Source: JBBQER01 sp052148155
Lineage (GTDB): Bacteria > Actinomycetota > Acidimicrobiia > IMCC26256 > PALSA-610
DNA: 64,000 bases
Direction of reading: 5' to 3'
Assembly (NCBI GenBank): GCA_052148155.1
Contig: JBKQIY010000017.1
Coordinates: forward strand, 1-64,000
The position numbers and the translations under genes were made by a program. Positions 42,073-52,734 of the stretch are shown here, piece after piece; within the stretch, counting starts at the first letter, position 1; the number at the start of each line of letters is the position of its first letter. The notes beneath the pieces were generated by a model. The model saw nothing but the letters and a program-made list of their open reading frames with translations. It had not been told where the DNA came from and did no database searches.

Positions 42073-42217
42073 GCGTCCTCCCCGTTGTCGGCTCCGGAGA
42101 GTGAAACACGACCGAGCGTCCGATCTGGGGATTTCGCCCCGACGCGGCGATGTCTCCCAGGCCGTTCCATCACGACGCGCCGACGAGTGTCGCGACGTCC
42201 GCCCGGCGCCTGCTGGC

Positions 42218-42223
42218 TAGGGT
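42218..42223 (+). promoter_or_regulatory. -10-like element 7 nt before the purN start
   Basis: TAGGGT ends 7 nt before the ATG at 42231, and there is no Shine-Dalgarno sequence. A leaderless purN transcript is inferred; no good -35 was found. Confidence 0.3.
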
Positions 42224-42230
42224 GCGTGGA

Positions 42231-42815
42231 ATGCGGGTCGGCGTTCTCGCTTCGGGCACTGGCACCATCCTCCAGGCGCTCTTGGACCGGGACCTGCCCG
42301 TCGTGGTCGTCCTCGCTGATCGGCCGTGTCGGGCCCTCGACATCGCGCGCGGGGACGGGATCGCCGACGAGCTCGTCGAACGCACCGATTTCGGCCCCTC
42401 CTTCGACCGTGTCGCCTATACCAAAACGGTCGTCGCCGCGCTCGAAGATCACAATGTCGACCTGGTCGCAATCGCCGGTTTCGGCACGATCCTGGCCGAG
42501 CCGTTCGTCGATACCTTCGGTGGCCGAGCCGTGAACACGCATCCGGCCCTGCTCCCTGCATTCAAAGGTTGGCACGCGGTACGCGACGCGCTCGCGGCCG
42601 GCGTGAAGGTCACGGGCTGCACGGTGCACCTCGTGACCGAAGAGGTCGACGCGGGTCCGATTCTGGCGCAGGAGGCGGTTCCCGTCCTCGATGATGACAC
42701 GGAACAGACGCTCCACGAGCGCATCAAACAAGCCGAACGAGCTCTCTATCCCGACGTGATCGAACGCTTGGTACGAGAACACGGCCCGGGTCCGGGGCGA
42801 AGGGCGTCATCGTGA
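42231..42815 (+). CDS. purN: Phosphoribosylglycinamide formyltransferase
   Basis: PurN, 194 residues, formylates GAR with 10-formyl-THF in purine synthesis. MRVGVLASGTGTILQALLD is the N-terminus. The catalytic residues fall in VNTHPALLPAFKGWHAVRDAL (Asn and His) and VTEEVDAGPILAQEAV (Asp). The usual SGxGSNLQ is here SGTGTILQ. GTG start of purH overlaps it by 4 nt. Confidence 0.95.
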   Translation: MRVGVLASGTGTILQALLDRDLPVVVVLADRPCRALDIARGDGIADELVERTDFGPSFDRVAYTKTVVAALEDHNVDLVAIAGFGTILAEPFVDTFGGRAVNTHPALLPAFKGWHAVRDALAAGVKVTGCTVHLVTEEVDAGPILAQEAVPVLDDDTEQTLHERIKQAERALYPDVIERLVREHGPGPGRRASS

Positions 42816-44329
42816 ACACGAAGATCGAACGTGCGCTCATCTCGGTTTGGGACAAGGCAGGTCTCGTCGATCTCGTGCACGCGCTGCACGCGCTCGGGGT
42901 CGAGCTCGTGTCGTCAGGTGGAACCGCCATCGCGATCGCCGAAGCGGGGATCGCGGTCACGACCGTGCACGATGTCACCGGTGTGCCTGAGATGCTCGAC
43001 CACCGCGTCGTCACCTTGCACCCCAAGATTCACGGCGGGTTGCTCGCTGACCGGGGGAAAGCATCCCACCGTGCCGATCTCGAGACGCACGGGATTCGGC
43101 CGTTCGATCTCGTCGTGTCGAACCTGTATCCGTTTTTTGACAGCCCCGACGTCGAGACCATCGATATCGGTGGCCCGGCCCTGACACGCGCGGCGGCCAA
43201 GAACTTCGCGTGGGTCACAACCGTGACAAGTCCCGACCAGTACGCCGCGCTGATCGAAGAGTTGCGCACGAACGATGGTGCCGTACGCGAAGAGACCCGA
43301 CGTGCGTTCGCGCTCGAAGCGTTCACACGTACCGCCGCGTACGACGCGGCGATCGTGCGATGGTTGCAACGCGGCGAGCAGCTTCCGGCCCACGTCGTCC
43401 TCGCGCTCGATCGCACCGATGAAACGCTCCGGTACGGCGAGAACCCGCACCAGCGAGCGGCGCGTTATCGCCAGCACGGCACAACGAGCTGGTGGGACGG
43501 CGTCACACAACACGGCGGGGTCGCGCTCTCGTATCTGAACTACTACGACGCGGACGCAGCCTGGAGACTTGTACACGATCTCGGCGACAGGCCGGTGTGC
43601 ACGATCATGAAACACGCGAATCCGTGTGGCGTGTGCGTCGACGACGACCTTGCGGTCGCGTACCAGCGCGCGCTCGAGTGTGACGAGCGCTCAGCGTTCG
43701 GGGGGATCGTCGCACTGAACCGAGCCATCGACGCCGCGACCGTCGAACGGATGGTCGCCGGCCCGCAAGCCGACGTGGTGATCGCACCTGGCTACGCGCC
43801 CGGCACGATCGAAGCGCTGCGCCAACGGCGCAAGAACACCCGCATCCTGCAAGCTCCCGCGCCCGAGCCGGACATCGTCGACGTCCGCCAGATCTCCGGC
43901 GGATTCCTGTTGCAGTCGCCGCATCATTTCGAGGCGAACCGCAACGACTGGCGGGTCGTGACCAAGGTCGCCCCCACTCCGGAGCAGTGGCGCGACCTCG
44001 AGCTCGCGTGGCGGATCTGCGGTCACGTGAAGTCGAACGCGATCGTGTTCGTCAAAGACCTCCAGGCGGTCGGCATCGGAGCCGGCCAGCAGAGCCGGGT
44101 CGAGTCGGTGGAGATCGCGGCCAAGAAGGCCGCAGGTCGCGCCCACGGCGGCGCGTGTGCGAGTGATGCGTTCTATCCCTTCGCCGACGGGGTCGAGGCC
44201 GCAGCCGCGGCCGGCGTCGCCGCCGTCATCCAGCCTGGCGGCGCGATGGGTGACGAGGCCGTGATCGAGCGGGCCGACGAACTCGGGCTCGCGATGGTCT
44301 TCACCGGCGAGCGACACTTCCTGCATTGA
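42812..44329 (+). CDS. purH: Bifunctional AICAR transformylase/IMP cyclohydrolase
   Basis: PurH, 505 residues, does the last two steps to IMP. The N-terminal MGS-like cyclohydrolase (1-190) has ALISVWDKAGLVDLVHALHA, VELVSSGGTA and HPKIHGGLLA. The transformylase part has LRYGENPHQRAARY, the KHANPCGVC motif with catalytic Lys-His, and AFGGIVALNR; it ends ERHFLH. It sits between purN and folD, which makes the needed folate. Confidence 0.97.
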   Translation: MNTKIERALISVWDKAGLVDLVHALHALGVELVSSGGTAIAIAEAGIAVTTVHDVTGVPEMLDHRVVTLHPKIHGGLLADRGKASHRADLETHGIRPFDLVVSNLYPFFDSPDVETIDIGGPALTRAAAKNFAWVTTVTSPDQYAALIEELRTNDGAVREETRRAFALEAFTRTAAYDAAIVRWLQRGEQLPAHVVLALDRTDETLRYGENPHQRAARYRQHGTTSWWDGVTQHGGVALSYLNYYDADAAWRLVHDLGDRPVCTIMKHANPCGVCVDDDLAVAYQRALECDERSAFGGIVALNRAIDAATVERMVAGPQADVVIAPGYAPGTIEALRQRRKNTRILQAPAPEPDIVDVRQISGGFLLQSPHHFEANRNDWRVVTKVAPTPEQWRDLELAWRICGHVKSNAIVFVKDLQAVGIGAGQQSRVESVEIAAKKAAGRAHGGACASDAFYPFADGVEAAAAAGVAAVIQPGGAMGDEAVIERADELGLAMVFTGERHFLH

Positions 44330-45201
44330 GCGCGATCCTCATGCCGGGTGGCCCGGTCGCCGAGGCCACGTTCGCGAACCTCGAACCGCGCACCAAGCGA
44401 CTCGTCGAACATGGCGTGACCCCCGGTCTCGGCACCATCCTCGTCGGCGACGACGGCGCGAGCGTGGGTTACATCCGCATGAAACAGGACAAGGCGGCGG
44501 AGGTCGGATTCACCGCACCGCACGTCCATCTCCCCGAGGACGCAACGCAAGCGGACCTGCTGAGCGCGATCCACGCGTTCAACGACGACCCGGCCGTCGA
44601 CGCGATGCTCGTTCAGCATCCCGCGCCGCCGCAGATCGACTATGAGTCGGCGTTACTCGAGATCGATCCCGACAAGGACGTCGACGGACTGCATCCCGTC
44701 AACCTCGGTCGGCTCGTCCTCGGTGTTCCCGGACCCGTTCCCTGCACCCCCGCGGGCATCGAAGCGCTCCTCGCGTACTACAACGTTCCCGTCGCGGGGC
44801 GAGAAGTCGTGATCCTCGGACGGGGATTCACGCTCGGACGACCGCTCGCGCTGTTGTTATCCCAGAAACGGCCGACCGCCAACGCGGCCGTCACAGTTGT
44901 GCACACCGGCGTACCTGATTGGCCGAGGTACACCCAACGGGCTGACATCGTGGTGGCCGCAGCTGGCGTCCCGGGAATTCTTCAGCCCGAACACATTCGG
45001 CCTGGAGCCGTCGTTGTCGGGGGCGGCGTCCGTTACGAAGGGCGCAAACTGCTCCCGGACGTCGACGAAGCATGCGAAGAGGTTGCCGGCTGGATCACGC
45101 CCCGAGTCGGAGGCGTCGGACCGACAACCATTGCGATGTTGTTTCGAAACGCGGTTGAGGCGGCAGAACGCCGCGCCGGCATCGTAGAGTCCGGCCGATG
45201 A
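44326..45201 (+). CDS. folD: Methylene-THF dehydrogenase/cyclohydrolase
   Basis: FolD, 291 residues, converts 5,10-methylene-THF to 10-formyl-THF, the cofactor for PurN and PurH upstream. The catalytic Tyr-x-x-x-Lys is in SVGYIRMKQDKAAEVG. LVQHPAPPQID, DKDVDGLHPVNLGRL, CTPAGIEALL and VGGVGPTTIAML are family motifs. The cofactor loop reads GRGFTLGRPLALLL in place of the common GRSxxVGxP. TTG at 44326 overlaps the purH stop and gives MSAILMPGG. Confidence 0.95.
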   Translation: MSAILMPGGPVAEATFANLEPRTKRLVEHGVTPGLGTILVGDDGASVGYIRMKQDKAAEVGFTAPHVHLPEDATQADLLSAIHAFNDDPAVDAMLVQHPAPPQIDYESALLEIDPDKDVDGLHPVNLGRLVLGVPGPVPCTPAGIEALLAYYNVPVAGREVVILGRGFTLGRPLALLLSQKRPTANAAVTVVHTGVPDWPRYTQRADIVVAAAGVPGILQPEHIRPGAVVVGGGVRYEGRKLLPDVDEACEEVAGWITPRVGGVGPTTIAMLFRNAVEAAERRAGIVESGR

Positions 45202-45410
45202 GCGCCCCAGCCGCGCCCCTTCCCGGATCGCATTGCAACGTCTGCGGTACCGAAGTGGAGATCGACTCCAAACGTTGCCCATCGTGCGGTCTCGCGCGAC
45301 CCGCGGCGCGCGGGACGCAAGTGCTCGGCCGCAGCGGCCTGTGGGTGCTCGCGGTGGTGATGCTCGCGGTGTACGGCGTCGTGTTGCTCATTGTCGCGGC
45401 CGCGCACTGA
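45198..45410 (+). CDS. Zinc-ribbon small membrane protein
   Basis: The 70-residue product has two CxxC knuckles (HCNVCGTEV and RCPSCGLARP) forming one probable zinc ribbon, then one membrane helix (about 46-67, LWVLAVVMLAVYGVVLLIVA). It overlaps folD by 4 nt (ATGA) and ends the pur-folD unit. The ribbon would face the cytosol. The function is unknown. Confidence 0.8.
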   Translation: MSAPAAPLPGSHCNVCGTEVEIDSKRCPSCGLARPAARGTQVLGRSGLWVLAVVMLAVYGVVLLIVAAAH

Positions 45411-45729
45411 GTTCCCGATCATCGTCGGTGCCGACGCGCGGCGCGTCGAGCGACACGACGTCGCACGATGTCGCCGTTGTTCGGTGCCTGCGACGGTCGG
45501 GACTCAGTGCCCTCCAGCCATCTGCTCGGTTTGGGGACGCCGCGACCGAGAAGATGAACCCGTTGGCGCGGCTCGACGTCTTCGCGCCTGCGTGTTCGCA
45601 GCTGGCGACCGAACCGGACTCTCGGGCAGTGGAACATGCCCCGAGTCTGACCGGGCTCGGGCGAGTGTGCGCCGGACCGGCCGCATCCGGCACCATGAGC
45701 GGGACCGAACACTCGGCTGGAGGGTCCTG
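45411..45729. other. 319-bp region without a supported gene
   Basis: Short frames exist on both strands but none has a ribosome-binding site, family likeness or coding-type third positions throughout. The far end holds GGAGGG at 45719-45724, the ribosome-binding site of the next gene. A promoter for that gene should lie here, but no clear one was seen. Confidence 0.5.
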
Positions 45730-46515
45730 GTGCTGCTCGCAGAGCTGATCGTCCGTCACACCCGTCGACACATGCCGACGCGGCGAGTCGCGCTCGAAAG
45801 TGCCTACTTGCCCACCTCGGGTCCTGCGCACGGGGTTGCATTGCTGGCGGCGGTTGTCGCGACGAACCTCCCCGCGGTCGATGACGACGAGCGTGACCTT
45901 TTGACGCGACTCGTCGACGACGCTCGCGGCGGGCTTTCGATCCCACGTATCGCGCTGCGCCATCGGTTGCAGCGCGATGTGCACGGCCTCGACCGGTCCC
46001 GTCACCGACTCTTGGGCGAAGACGGCCGCCTGGTGCTGGAGCTGGATGCGCACGGCGCCCAAGTTCCGCAGGTGCTCGGCGCGGTGCTCGGCGCGGCGTG
46101 GCTTCCATCGTCGGGGCGTGCCGTCGCGATCGACGCGTTGCGCCGCGTCGTCAAAGGCAGGTGGGGTGGTCTGGCACCCGAGGTTGAGGTGCGGTTCGTC
46201 GCCCCGGACATGTGGGACTACCTGCGTCCACCGCTCGCGGCGGCCGGGGCGTGGTTCCCGGGCGGTCCGCCCGACGAAGCAGGTTGGCACGGCGTCGCGG
46301 CCGACCAACGCTGGGCGATGGAGGTGCTCGGATTGCGGGCCGGCATGGGTATCGATCGGGACGACGTGAACCGTCGCTTCCGCCGCCTGCTCCGAGATGC
46401 CCACCCTGACAGCGGCGGCGCCGCCGGTGCCGCGGCCGCGCGCATCGCTGAGCTCACCGAAGCGCGCACGATCCTGCTCGACTTGGCTTCGTCCGAGATC
46501 GCCGCCCAGGGCTAA
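45730..46515 (+). CDS. J-domain protein with unknown N-terminal domain
   Basis: The 261-residue protein ends with a J-like domain: MGIDRDDVNRRFRRLLRDAH and the HPD motif at H225 followed by SGG, then a helix (ARIAELTEARTILLDL). It could stimulate a DnaK. The first ~190 residues do not resemble DnaJ; they contain a conserved-looking AHGVALLAAVVATNLPAVDD segment and a Trp-rich linker. GTG at 45730 is 5 nt after GGAGGG. No Gly/Phe or zinc region exists, so it is a specialised co-chaperone at most. Confidence 0.75.
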   Translation: MLLAELIVRHTRRHMPTRRVALESAYLPTSGPAHGVALLAAVVATNLPAVDDDERDLLTRLVDDARGGLSIPRIALRHRLQRDVHGLDRSRHRLLGEDGRLVLELDAHGAQVPQVLGAVLGAAWLPSSGRAVAIDALRRVVKGRWGGLAPEVEVRFVAPDMWDYLRPPLAAAGAWFPGGPPDEAGWHGVAADQRWAMEVLGLRAGMGIDRDDVNRRFRRLLRDAHPDSGGAAGAAAARIAELTEARTILLDLASSEIAAQG

Positions 46516-46518
46516 CTT
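46513..46518 (+). promoter_or_regulatory. -10-like element 7 nt before the mdh start
   Basis: TAACTT overlaps the stop codon of the J-domain gene and ends 7 nt before the mdh ATG. No Shine-Dalgarno sequence is present in between. A leaderless mdh transcript is inferred. Confidence 0.3.
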
Positions 46519-46525
46519 CCCGTTC

Positions 46526-47509
46526 ATGAAGCAACCAGTACGCGTCGCCGTCACGGGCGCGGCCGGCCAGATCGGCTACAGCCTGCTGTTCCGCATCGCC
46601 AACGGCGATCTGCTCGGCCCTGACCAGCCGGTGATGCTGCAACTCCTCGAGATCACACCGGCACTGCCAGCACTTGGCGGCGTCGTGATGGAGTTGACCG
46701 ACTGCGCCTTTCCGCTCGTTACCCAGGTTGTGACCACCGACGACGCCAACGCCGCGTTCGACGGTGTCAACTTCGCGCTACTCGTCGGCTCCCGTCCTCG
46801 GACCAAAGGTATGGAACGCAAGGAGCTGCTCGAGGTCAACGGAGCGATCTTCACCGCACAGGGCAAAGCGCTCGCCGCCGGGGCCGCCGACGACGTTCGC
46901 GTCCTCGTGGTCGGCAATCCTGCGAACACCAACTGCCTGATCGCGATGAACAACGCGGAGTCCATCCCACGCGAACGATTCACCGCTATGACCCGACTCG
47001 ACCACAACCGCGCGAAGGGCCAGCTCGCCGCCCGAGTCGGCGTTCCGGTGACGTCGGTGCGACGCATGACGATCTGGGGCAACCATTCGGCGACGCAGTA
47101 TCCCGATGTGTTTCATGCATTTGTCGACGGCCAACGAGCCGCGGACCGAGTCGAACAGGCGTGGATCGAGAAGGACTTCATCCCGACCGTCCAGCAGCGC
47201 GGCGCCGCGGTCATCGAGGCGCGCGGCTCGTCGTCGGCTGCGTCGGCGGCGAATGCCGCGCTCGACCACGTGCGCGACTGGGCGCTCGGTTCGCCCGACG
47301 GCGATTGGGTGAGCATGGCCGTACCTTCGGACGGCTCGTACGGAGTACCGCCGGGGTTGATCTGTGGTTTCCCGTGCACGACCAAGAACGGCGCGTGGTC
47401 GATCGTTCCTGATCTCGACATCGACACGTTCTCTCGAGCCCGCATCGACGCGTCGGTCGCCGAACTCGGGGAGGAACGAGACGCGGTTTCGGAGCTCGGA
47501 CTGATCTAG
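46526..47509 (+). CDS. mdh: Malate dehydrogenase
   Basis: Mdh, 327 residues, oxidises malate to oxaloacetate with NAD. The nucleotide loop is VAVTGAAGQIGYSLLFRIA. Substrate-binding and catalytic residues are in VGSRPRTKGMERKELL, GNPANTNCLIAM, TRLDHNRAKGQLA and IWGNHSATQYPD, whose His is the proton acceptor. It belongs to the group shared by cytosolic eukaryotic and actinobacterial enzymes. ATG 46526 is used because upstream sequence codes for the J-domain protein. Confidence 0.97.
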   Translation: MKQPVRVAVTGAAGQIGYSLLFRIANGDLLGPDQPVMLQLLEITPALPALGGVVMELTDCAFPLVTQVVTTDDANAAFDGVNFALLVGSRPRTKGMERKELLEVNGAIFTAQGKALAAGAADDVRVLVVGNPANTNCLIAMNNAESIPRERFTAMTRLDHNRAKGQLAARVGVPVTSVRRMTIWGNHSATQYPDVFHAFVDGQRAADRVEQAWIEKDFIPTVQQRGAAVIEARGSSSAASAANAALDHVRDWALGSPDGDWVSMAVPSDGSYGVPPGLICGFPCTTKNGAWSIVPDLDIDTFSRARIDASVAELGEERDAVSELGLI

Positions 47510-47512
47510 AAT
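47507..47512 (+). promoter_or_regulatory. -10-like element 7 nt before the lipoprotein start
   Basis: TAGAAT overlaps the mdh stop codon and ends 7 nt before the GTG at 47520, with no Shine-Dalgarno sequence. A leaderless transcript is inferred. Confidence 0.35.
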
Positions 47513-47519
47513 CGTCTGT

Positions 47520-48131
47520 GTGCATCGATCGACGAAATTGTTAGGTGTGTTGTTGGCGTGCGTATGCGTGCTCGCCGCGTGCAGCAAATCGAGTGCGAAG
47601 TCAACGACAACCGAGACGATCGGAAACTCGGTCCCGAGTGTGCCGCCGGCGACGACGCCGGTTTCACCGATCAGCCCGACAGCTTGCTCACTCGTGACGT
47701 CGGCGCAGGTCAAGACGTTGCTGGGCGCGCCGGCGTCCGGACTCGAGAAGGACCCCCAAGCCCCCGTGTACAAGACCTGCAACTGGGCAACGACGCCGCC
47801 GGGCACCGGGAGCGCGACCACGACGCCGGCGGAAGCCGCGAGCGCAGCCACGATGGATCTCGGACTGATCCGGATCGGGAACGGCGAAGTGGGCTTCGGG
47901 TCCACGCTCGTCGGTCTGAGCGCAACGGTCCTGTCGGGTCTCGGTGACGTCGCGACCTACTCCGCGGGCAAGAGTGCGACCGGTACCCAAGAGCGGCTGC
48001 TGGTGACCAAGAAGGGCACGGTCAGTCTGTCGATCAGCGTCGTGTACGGCGCCTCGGTCAGCCCTCCGTCGTCGATCCAGCAGCACCTGACGGCTGCTGC
48101 GCGCGCCATCTTTGCCGACTTGCACGCATAG
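47520..48131 (+). CDS. Putative lipoprotein, DUF3558-like
   Basis: The 203-residue product has a lipoprotein signal (MHRSTKLLGVLLACVCVLAA, lipobox LAAC with Cys21), a Thr/Ser/Pro linker, and a domain starting ACSLVTSAQVKTLLGAP with CNW further on. This pattern recalls the DUF3558-type lipoproteins of actinobacteria, whose role is unknown. The mature protein would be tethered outside the membrane. Confidence 0.8.
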   Translation: MHRSTKLLGVLLACVCVLAACSKSSAKSTTTETIGNSVPSVPPATTPVSPISPTACSLVTSAQVKTLLGAPASGLEKDPQAPVYKTCNWATTPPGTGSATTTPAEAASAATMDLGLIRIGNGEVGFGSTLVGLSATVLSGLGDVATYSAGKSATGTQERLLVTKKGTVSLSISVVYGASVSPPSSIQQHLTAAARAIFADLHA

Positions 48132-48171
48132 CGGGCCGGTCGTCAGCACAGCCGGCGATAGCGTCTCGGCA

Positions 48172-48648
48172 GTGAAGCTGTGGCGACAGACAAGCCCGTT
48201 CGGTGATGTGACTGTCGTCGTCTCCGAACGCGGTGTCCGGGAGATCAGCCTGCCCGGCGACGACCAACCTGACGGCGACCTCGGTGCACCTGATCGAAAC
48301 GTGGCGCGCCAACTCGACGACTGGTTTGCTGGCACGCGGCACACATTCGACGTCGCCGTCGACCTCGCGGGCGTCGATGGCTTCCGCCGCAACGTGCTCG
48401 AGACACTCGCGCGTGAGGTCGGATGGGGAGAGACCGTGACCTACGGTGAGCTCGCCGATCTCGCAGGGCGTCCCCGCGCCGCACGCGCCGCCGGGAGCGC
48501 CATGCGCGACAACCCGTTGCCTTTCGTGATCCCCTGCCACCGGGTCGTCGCTGCCGGCGGCCGCATCGGCGGCTACGGCGGCGGGCGCAACGCCATAGAC
48601 CTCAAACGCACGTTGCTCGCTCGCGAAGGCGTCACCGACCTTCGTTGA
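48172..48648 (+). CDS. ogt: Methylated-DNA--protein-cysteine methyltransferase
   Basis: This 158-residue suicide repair protein removes alkyl groups from O6 of guanine. The acceptor is C122 in NPLPFVIPCHRVVAAGG. YGELADLAGRPRAARAAGSAM is the DNA-binding helix region. GTG at 48172 gives VKLWRQTSPFG; a longer frame overlaps the lipoprotein end. It converges on the class I fumarase gene. Confidence 0.93.
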   Translation: MKLWRQTSPFGDVTVVVSERGVREISLPGDDQPDGDLGAPDRNVARQLDDWFAGTRHTFDVAVDLAGVDGFRRNVLETLAREVGWGETVTYGELADLAGRPRAARAAGSAMRDNPLPFVIPCHRVVAAGGRIGGYGGGRNAIDLKRTLLAREGVTDLR

Positions 48649-48676
48649 TCGCGGGCCGGAACCCGTGGTGGCAGGC

Positions 48677-50341
<1,665 letters not shown>

Positions 50342-50391
50342 ACCTTGCTCGGGGACCGCCAGGCGAGTGCGCAGACCGAACAGGAGGCGAT

Positions 50392-51789
50392 GTGACCGAG
50401 TACCGCGTCGAGCACGACTCGATGGGCGAGGTGCGCGTACCGGTCGACGCGCTGTGGGGAGCACAGACGCAGCGTGCCGTCGAAAACTTTCGGATCTCGG
50501 CCAGACCGGTGGACGGTCGAGTCATCCGGGCGCTTGCCCTCATCAAAAGTGAAGCCGCCAAGGTGAACGCCGGTCTGCGCGAGGTGCCTGACGTCGATCG
50601 GCGCATCGCGAACGCGATCGCCGCCGCCGCTGACGAAGTGGCCGAGGACGGATACCGCGACCAGTTTCCCGTCGACGCATTTCAGACCGGTTCGGGCACG
50701 TCCACGAACATGAACATGAACGAAGTGCTTGCGTGCCTCGCGTCGGCGCGTCTTGGCAAGGCCGGCGCAGTGCATCCCAACGATCAGGTAAACGCGTCTC
50801 AGTCCTCGAACGACGTGTTTCCGTCGGCTGTGCATCTCGCCGCGGCGGAGGCGGTCACCGAGGACCTGATCCCCGCGGCTACGAAGCTCGCGAGTGGACT
50901 TCGTAACAAGCAGCGGCAGTTCGCGCACGTGGTGAAGGCCGGACGTACCCACCTGATGGATGCGACGCCGGTCACGCTGGGTCAGGAGTTCGGTGGGTAT
51001 GCCACCCAAGTCGAGGAAGGCATCGCGCGGCTGAACGACGCGCTTCCACGATTGTGCGTGTTGCCGCTCGGCGGGACCGCGGTCGGAACTGGGATCAACG
51101 CCCCCAAAGGTTTCGCTCACAAGGTGGTCACCCGGCTGGCGCGACGTACCGGGTTGCCACTTTCGGAGGCCAAGGACCATTTCGCGGCGCAAGGCGCCCG
51201 AGACGCTCTCGTGGAGACCAGCGGGCAGCTCCGTGGGCTGGCGGTGGCGTTGGTCAAAATCGCGAACGACCTGCGATGGATGGGAAGCGGTCCGCGTGCG
51301 GGGCTCGCCGAGATCCGCATTCCGGAATTGCAGCCGGGCTCGTCGATCATGCCGGGCAAGGTGAATCCGGTGATCCCCGAAGTCGTGACCCAGGTCGGTG
51401 CTCAGGTGATGGGCAACGATGTCACGATCGGCTTCGCGGGTGCGCAGGGAAACTTCGAGCTGAACGTGTTCGTTCCCCTCATCGCCCGCGACCTGCTGGA
51501 GTCGATCGCGCTCTTGGCGAACGCCTGCGCGGTGTTCGCGGAGCGGTGCGTCGCCGGGATCGAAGCGAACGTTGACCGACTGAGGGTATATGCGGAGTCG
51601 TCACCGTCGATCGGAACCTCGCTCACTCCTTACATTGGCTACGAGGCCACCGCCGAGGTCGTGAAGGAATCGGCGCGCACAGGCAAATCGATCCGTCAGA
51701 TCGTGCGCGGGCGCAAACTGATGACCGACGACGAGCTCGACCGGGCGCTTGACGTCGAGGCGATGACACGCGGTGGCATTATCGGATGA
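50392..51789 (+). CDS. fumC: Fumarate hydratase class II
   Basis: FumC, 465 residues, is the iron-free, stable fumarase. It has the superfamily signature GSSIMPGKVNPV, plus GSGTSTNMNMNEVLA, HPNDQVNASQSSNDVFPSA and AGRTHLMDATPVTLGQEFGG. GTG 50392 follows AGGAGG. It is divergent from the class I gene with 50 bp between starts, so both may share a control region. Confidence 0.97.
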   Translation: MTEYRVEHDSMGEVRVPVDALWGAQTQRAVENFRISARPVDGRVIRALALIKSEAAKVNAGLREVPDVDRRIANAIAAAADEVAEDGYRDQFPVDAFQTGSGTSTNMNMNEVLACLASARLGKAGAVHPNDQVNASQSSNDVFPSAVHLAAAEAVTEDLIPAATKLASGLRNKQRQFAHVVKAGRTHLMDATPVTLGQEFGGYATQVEEGIARLNDALPRLCVLPLGGTAVGTGINAPKGFAHKVVTRLARRTGLPLSEAKDHFAAQGARDALVETSGQLRGLAVALVKIANDLRWMGSGPRAGLAEIRIPELQPGSSIMPGKVNPVIPEVVTQVGAQVMGNDVTIGFAGAQGNFELNVFVPLIARDLLESIALLANACAVFAERCVAGIEANVDRLRVYAESSPSIGTSLTPYIGYEATAEVVKESARTGKSIRQIVRGRKLMTDDELDRALDVEAMTRGGIIG

Positions 51790-51804
51790 GCCGAGGCTGA
51801 CAGC

Positions 51805-52734
51805 GTGGATCATGGGTCGAGGCGCGCGATCATTGCCGCGTTTCTTGCGAATCTCGGGATCGCGCTGAGCAAGTTCGTCGTGTTCGCGCTCACTGGCGCG
51901 GCGTCGATGCTCGCCGAAGCGATTCATTCTCTCGCCGACACCGGCAATCAGGGCCTGCTCATGTTCGGTGGCGCCCGCTCGCGCCGTCCCGCCGACGACG
52001 CGCACCCGTTCGGGTACGGCACGTTGCGCTATTTCTGGGCGTTCGTCGTCGCGCTGGTGCTGTTCAGCGTCGGCGGCTTGTTCGCGATCTTCGAAGGGGT
52101 CGAGAAGCTGATCCATCCGCACGAGATCGACAGTCCGGTCTTAGCGATCGGCGTGCTGGTCCTGAGCGCGTGCCTGGAATCGTTCTCGCTGCGTACCGCC
52201 TTGCATGAGAGTCGGGTCGAGCGTGAGGGCCGATCGATCTTTCAGTTCGTGCGTCGCACGAAGATCCCTGAGCTCGCCGTGGTGATGCTCGAGGACATCG
52301 GCGCGCTCGTCGGCCTCACGTTCGCCTTCGCGGGGATTGTGCTGGCCGAATTCCTGCACGCGCCCCGGTGGGACGCCGCGGGTAGCCTCGCGATCGGGAT
52401 CCTCCTGGTGGGGATCGCGCTCGTGCTCGCGGTCGAGATGGCGAGCCTGCTCGTGGGGGAGGCTGCCGCACCGGAAATGCTCGATCAGATCCGTGCCATT
52501 CTGGGCGCGCATCCGGATGTCGAACGGGTGATCGCGCTCCGCACGCAACACACCGGCCCGGAAGATCTTGTCGTGAACGCGAAGCTCGAGTTCGGCGCGA
52601 CGCTCACCGCACCGCGGATTTCGGCGGTGGTCAACGAGCTCGAGGTTTCGGTGCGCGAGGCTGTCCCCGAAGCGCGCACGATCTTCATCGAACCTGACGT
52701 GTACCGGCCTGCCGACGGACACCCAATCGATTGA
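51805..52734 (+). CDS. Cation diffusion facilitator transporter
   Basis: A 309-residue CDF-family efflux protein with about six membrane helices (1-215) and a cytosolic C-terminal domain. Metal-site residues are seen in AEAIHSLADTGNQ (His and Asp of helix 2) and MLEDIGALVGL (helix 5). DDAHPFGYGTLRYFWAF is conserved in one CDF subgroup. The metal (zinc, cobalt, iron or manganese) cannot be told. GTG start at 51805 lies 15 nt after fumC. Confidence 0.9.
   Translation: MDHGSRRAIIAAFLANLGIALSKFVVFALTGAASMLAEAIHSLADTGNQGLLMFGGARSRRPADDAHPFGYGTLRYFWAFVVALVLFSVGGLFAIFEGVEKLIHPHEIDSPVLAIGVLVLSACLESFSLRTALHESRVEREGRSIFQFVRRTKIPELAVVMLEDIGALVGLTFAFAGIVLAEFLHAPRWDAAGSLAIGILLVGIALVLAVEMASLLVGEAAAPEMLDQIRAILGAHPDVERVIALRTQHTGPEDLVVNAKLEFGATLTAPRISAVVNELEVSVREAVPEARTIFIEPDVYRPADGHPID

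Noticed and set aside
45388..46554. 388-codon minus-strand frame opposite the J-domain gene
   Set aside because: Composition is Arg/Gln/His-rich, typical of a shadow, and the plus-strand gene has a good ribosome-binding site and an HPD motif.
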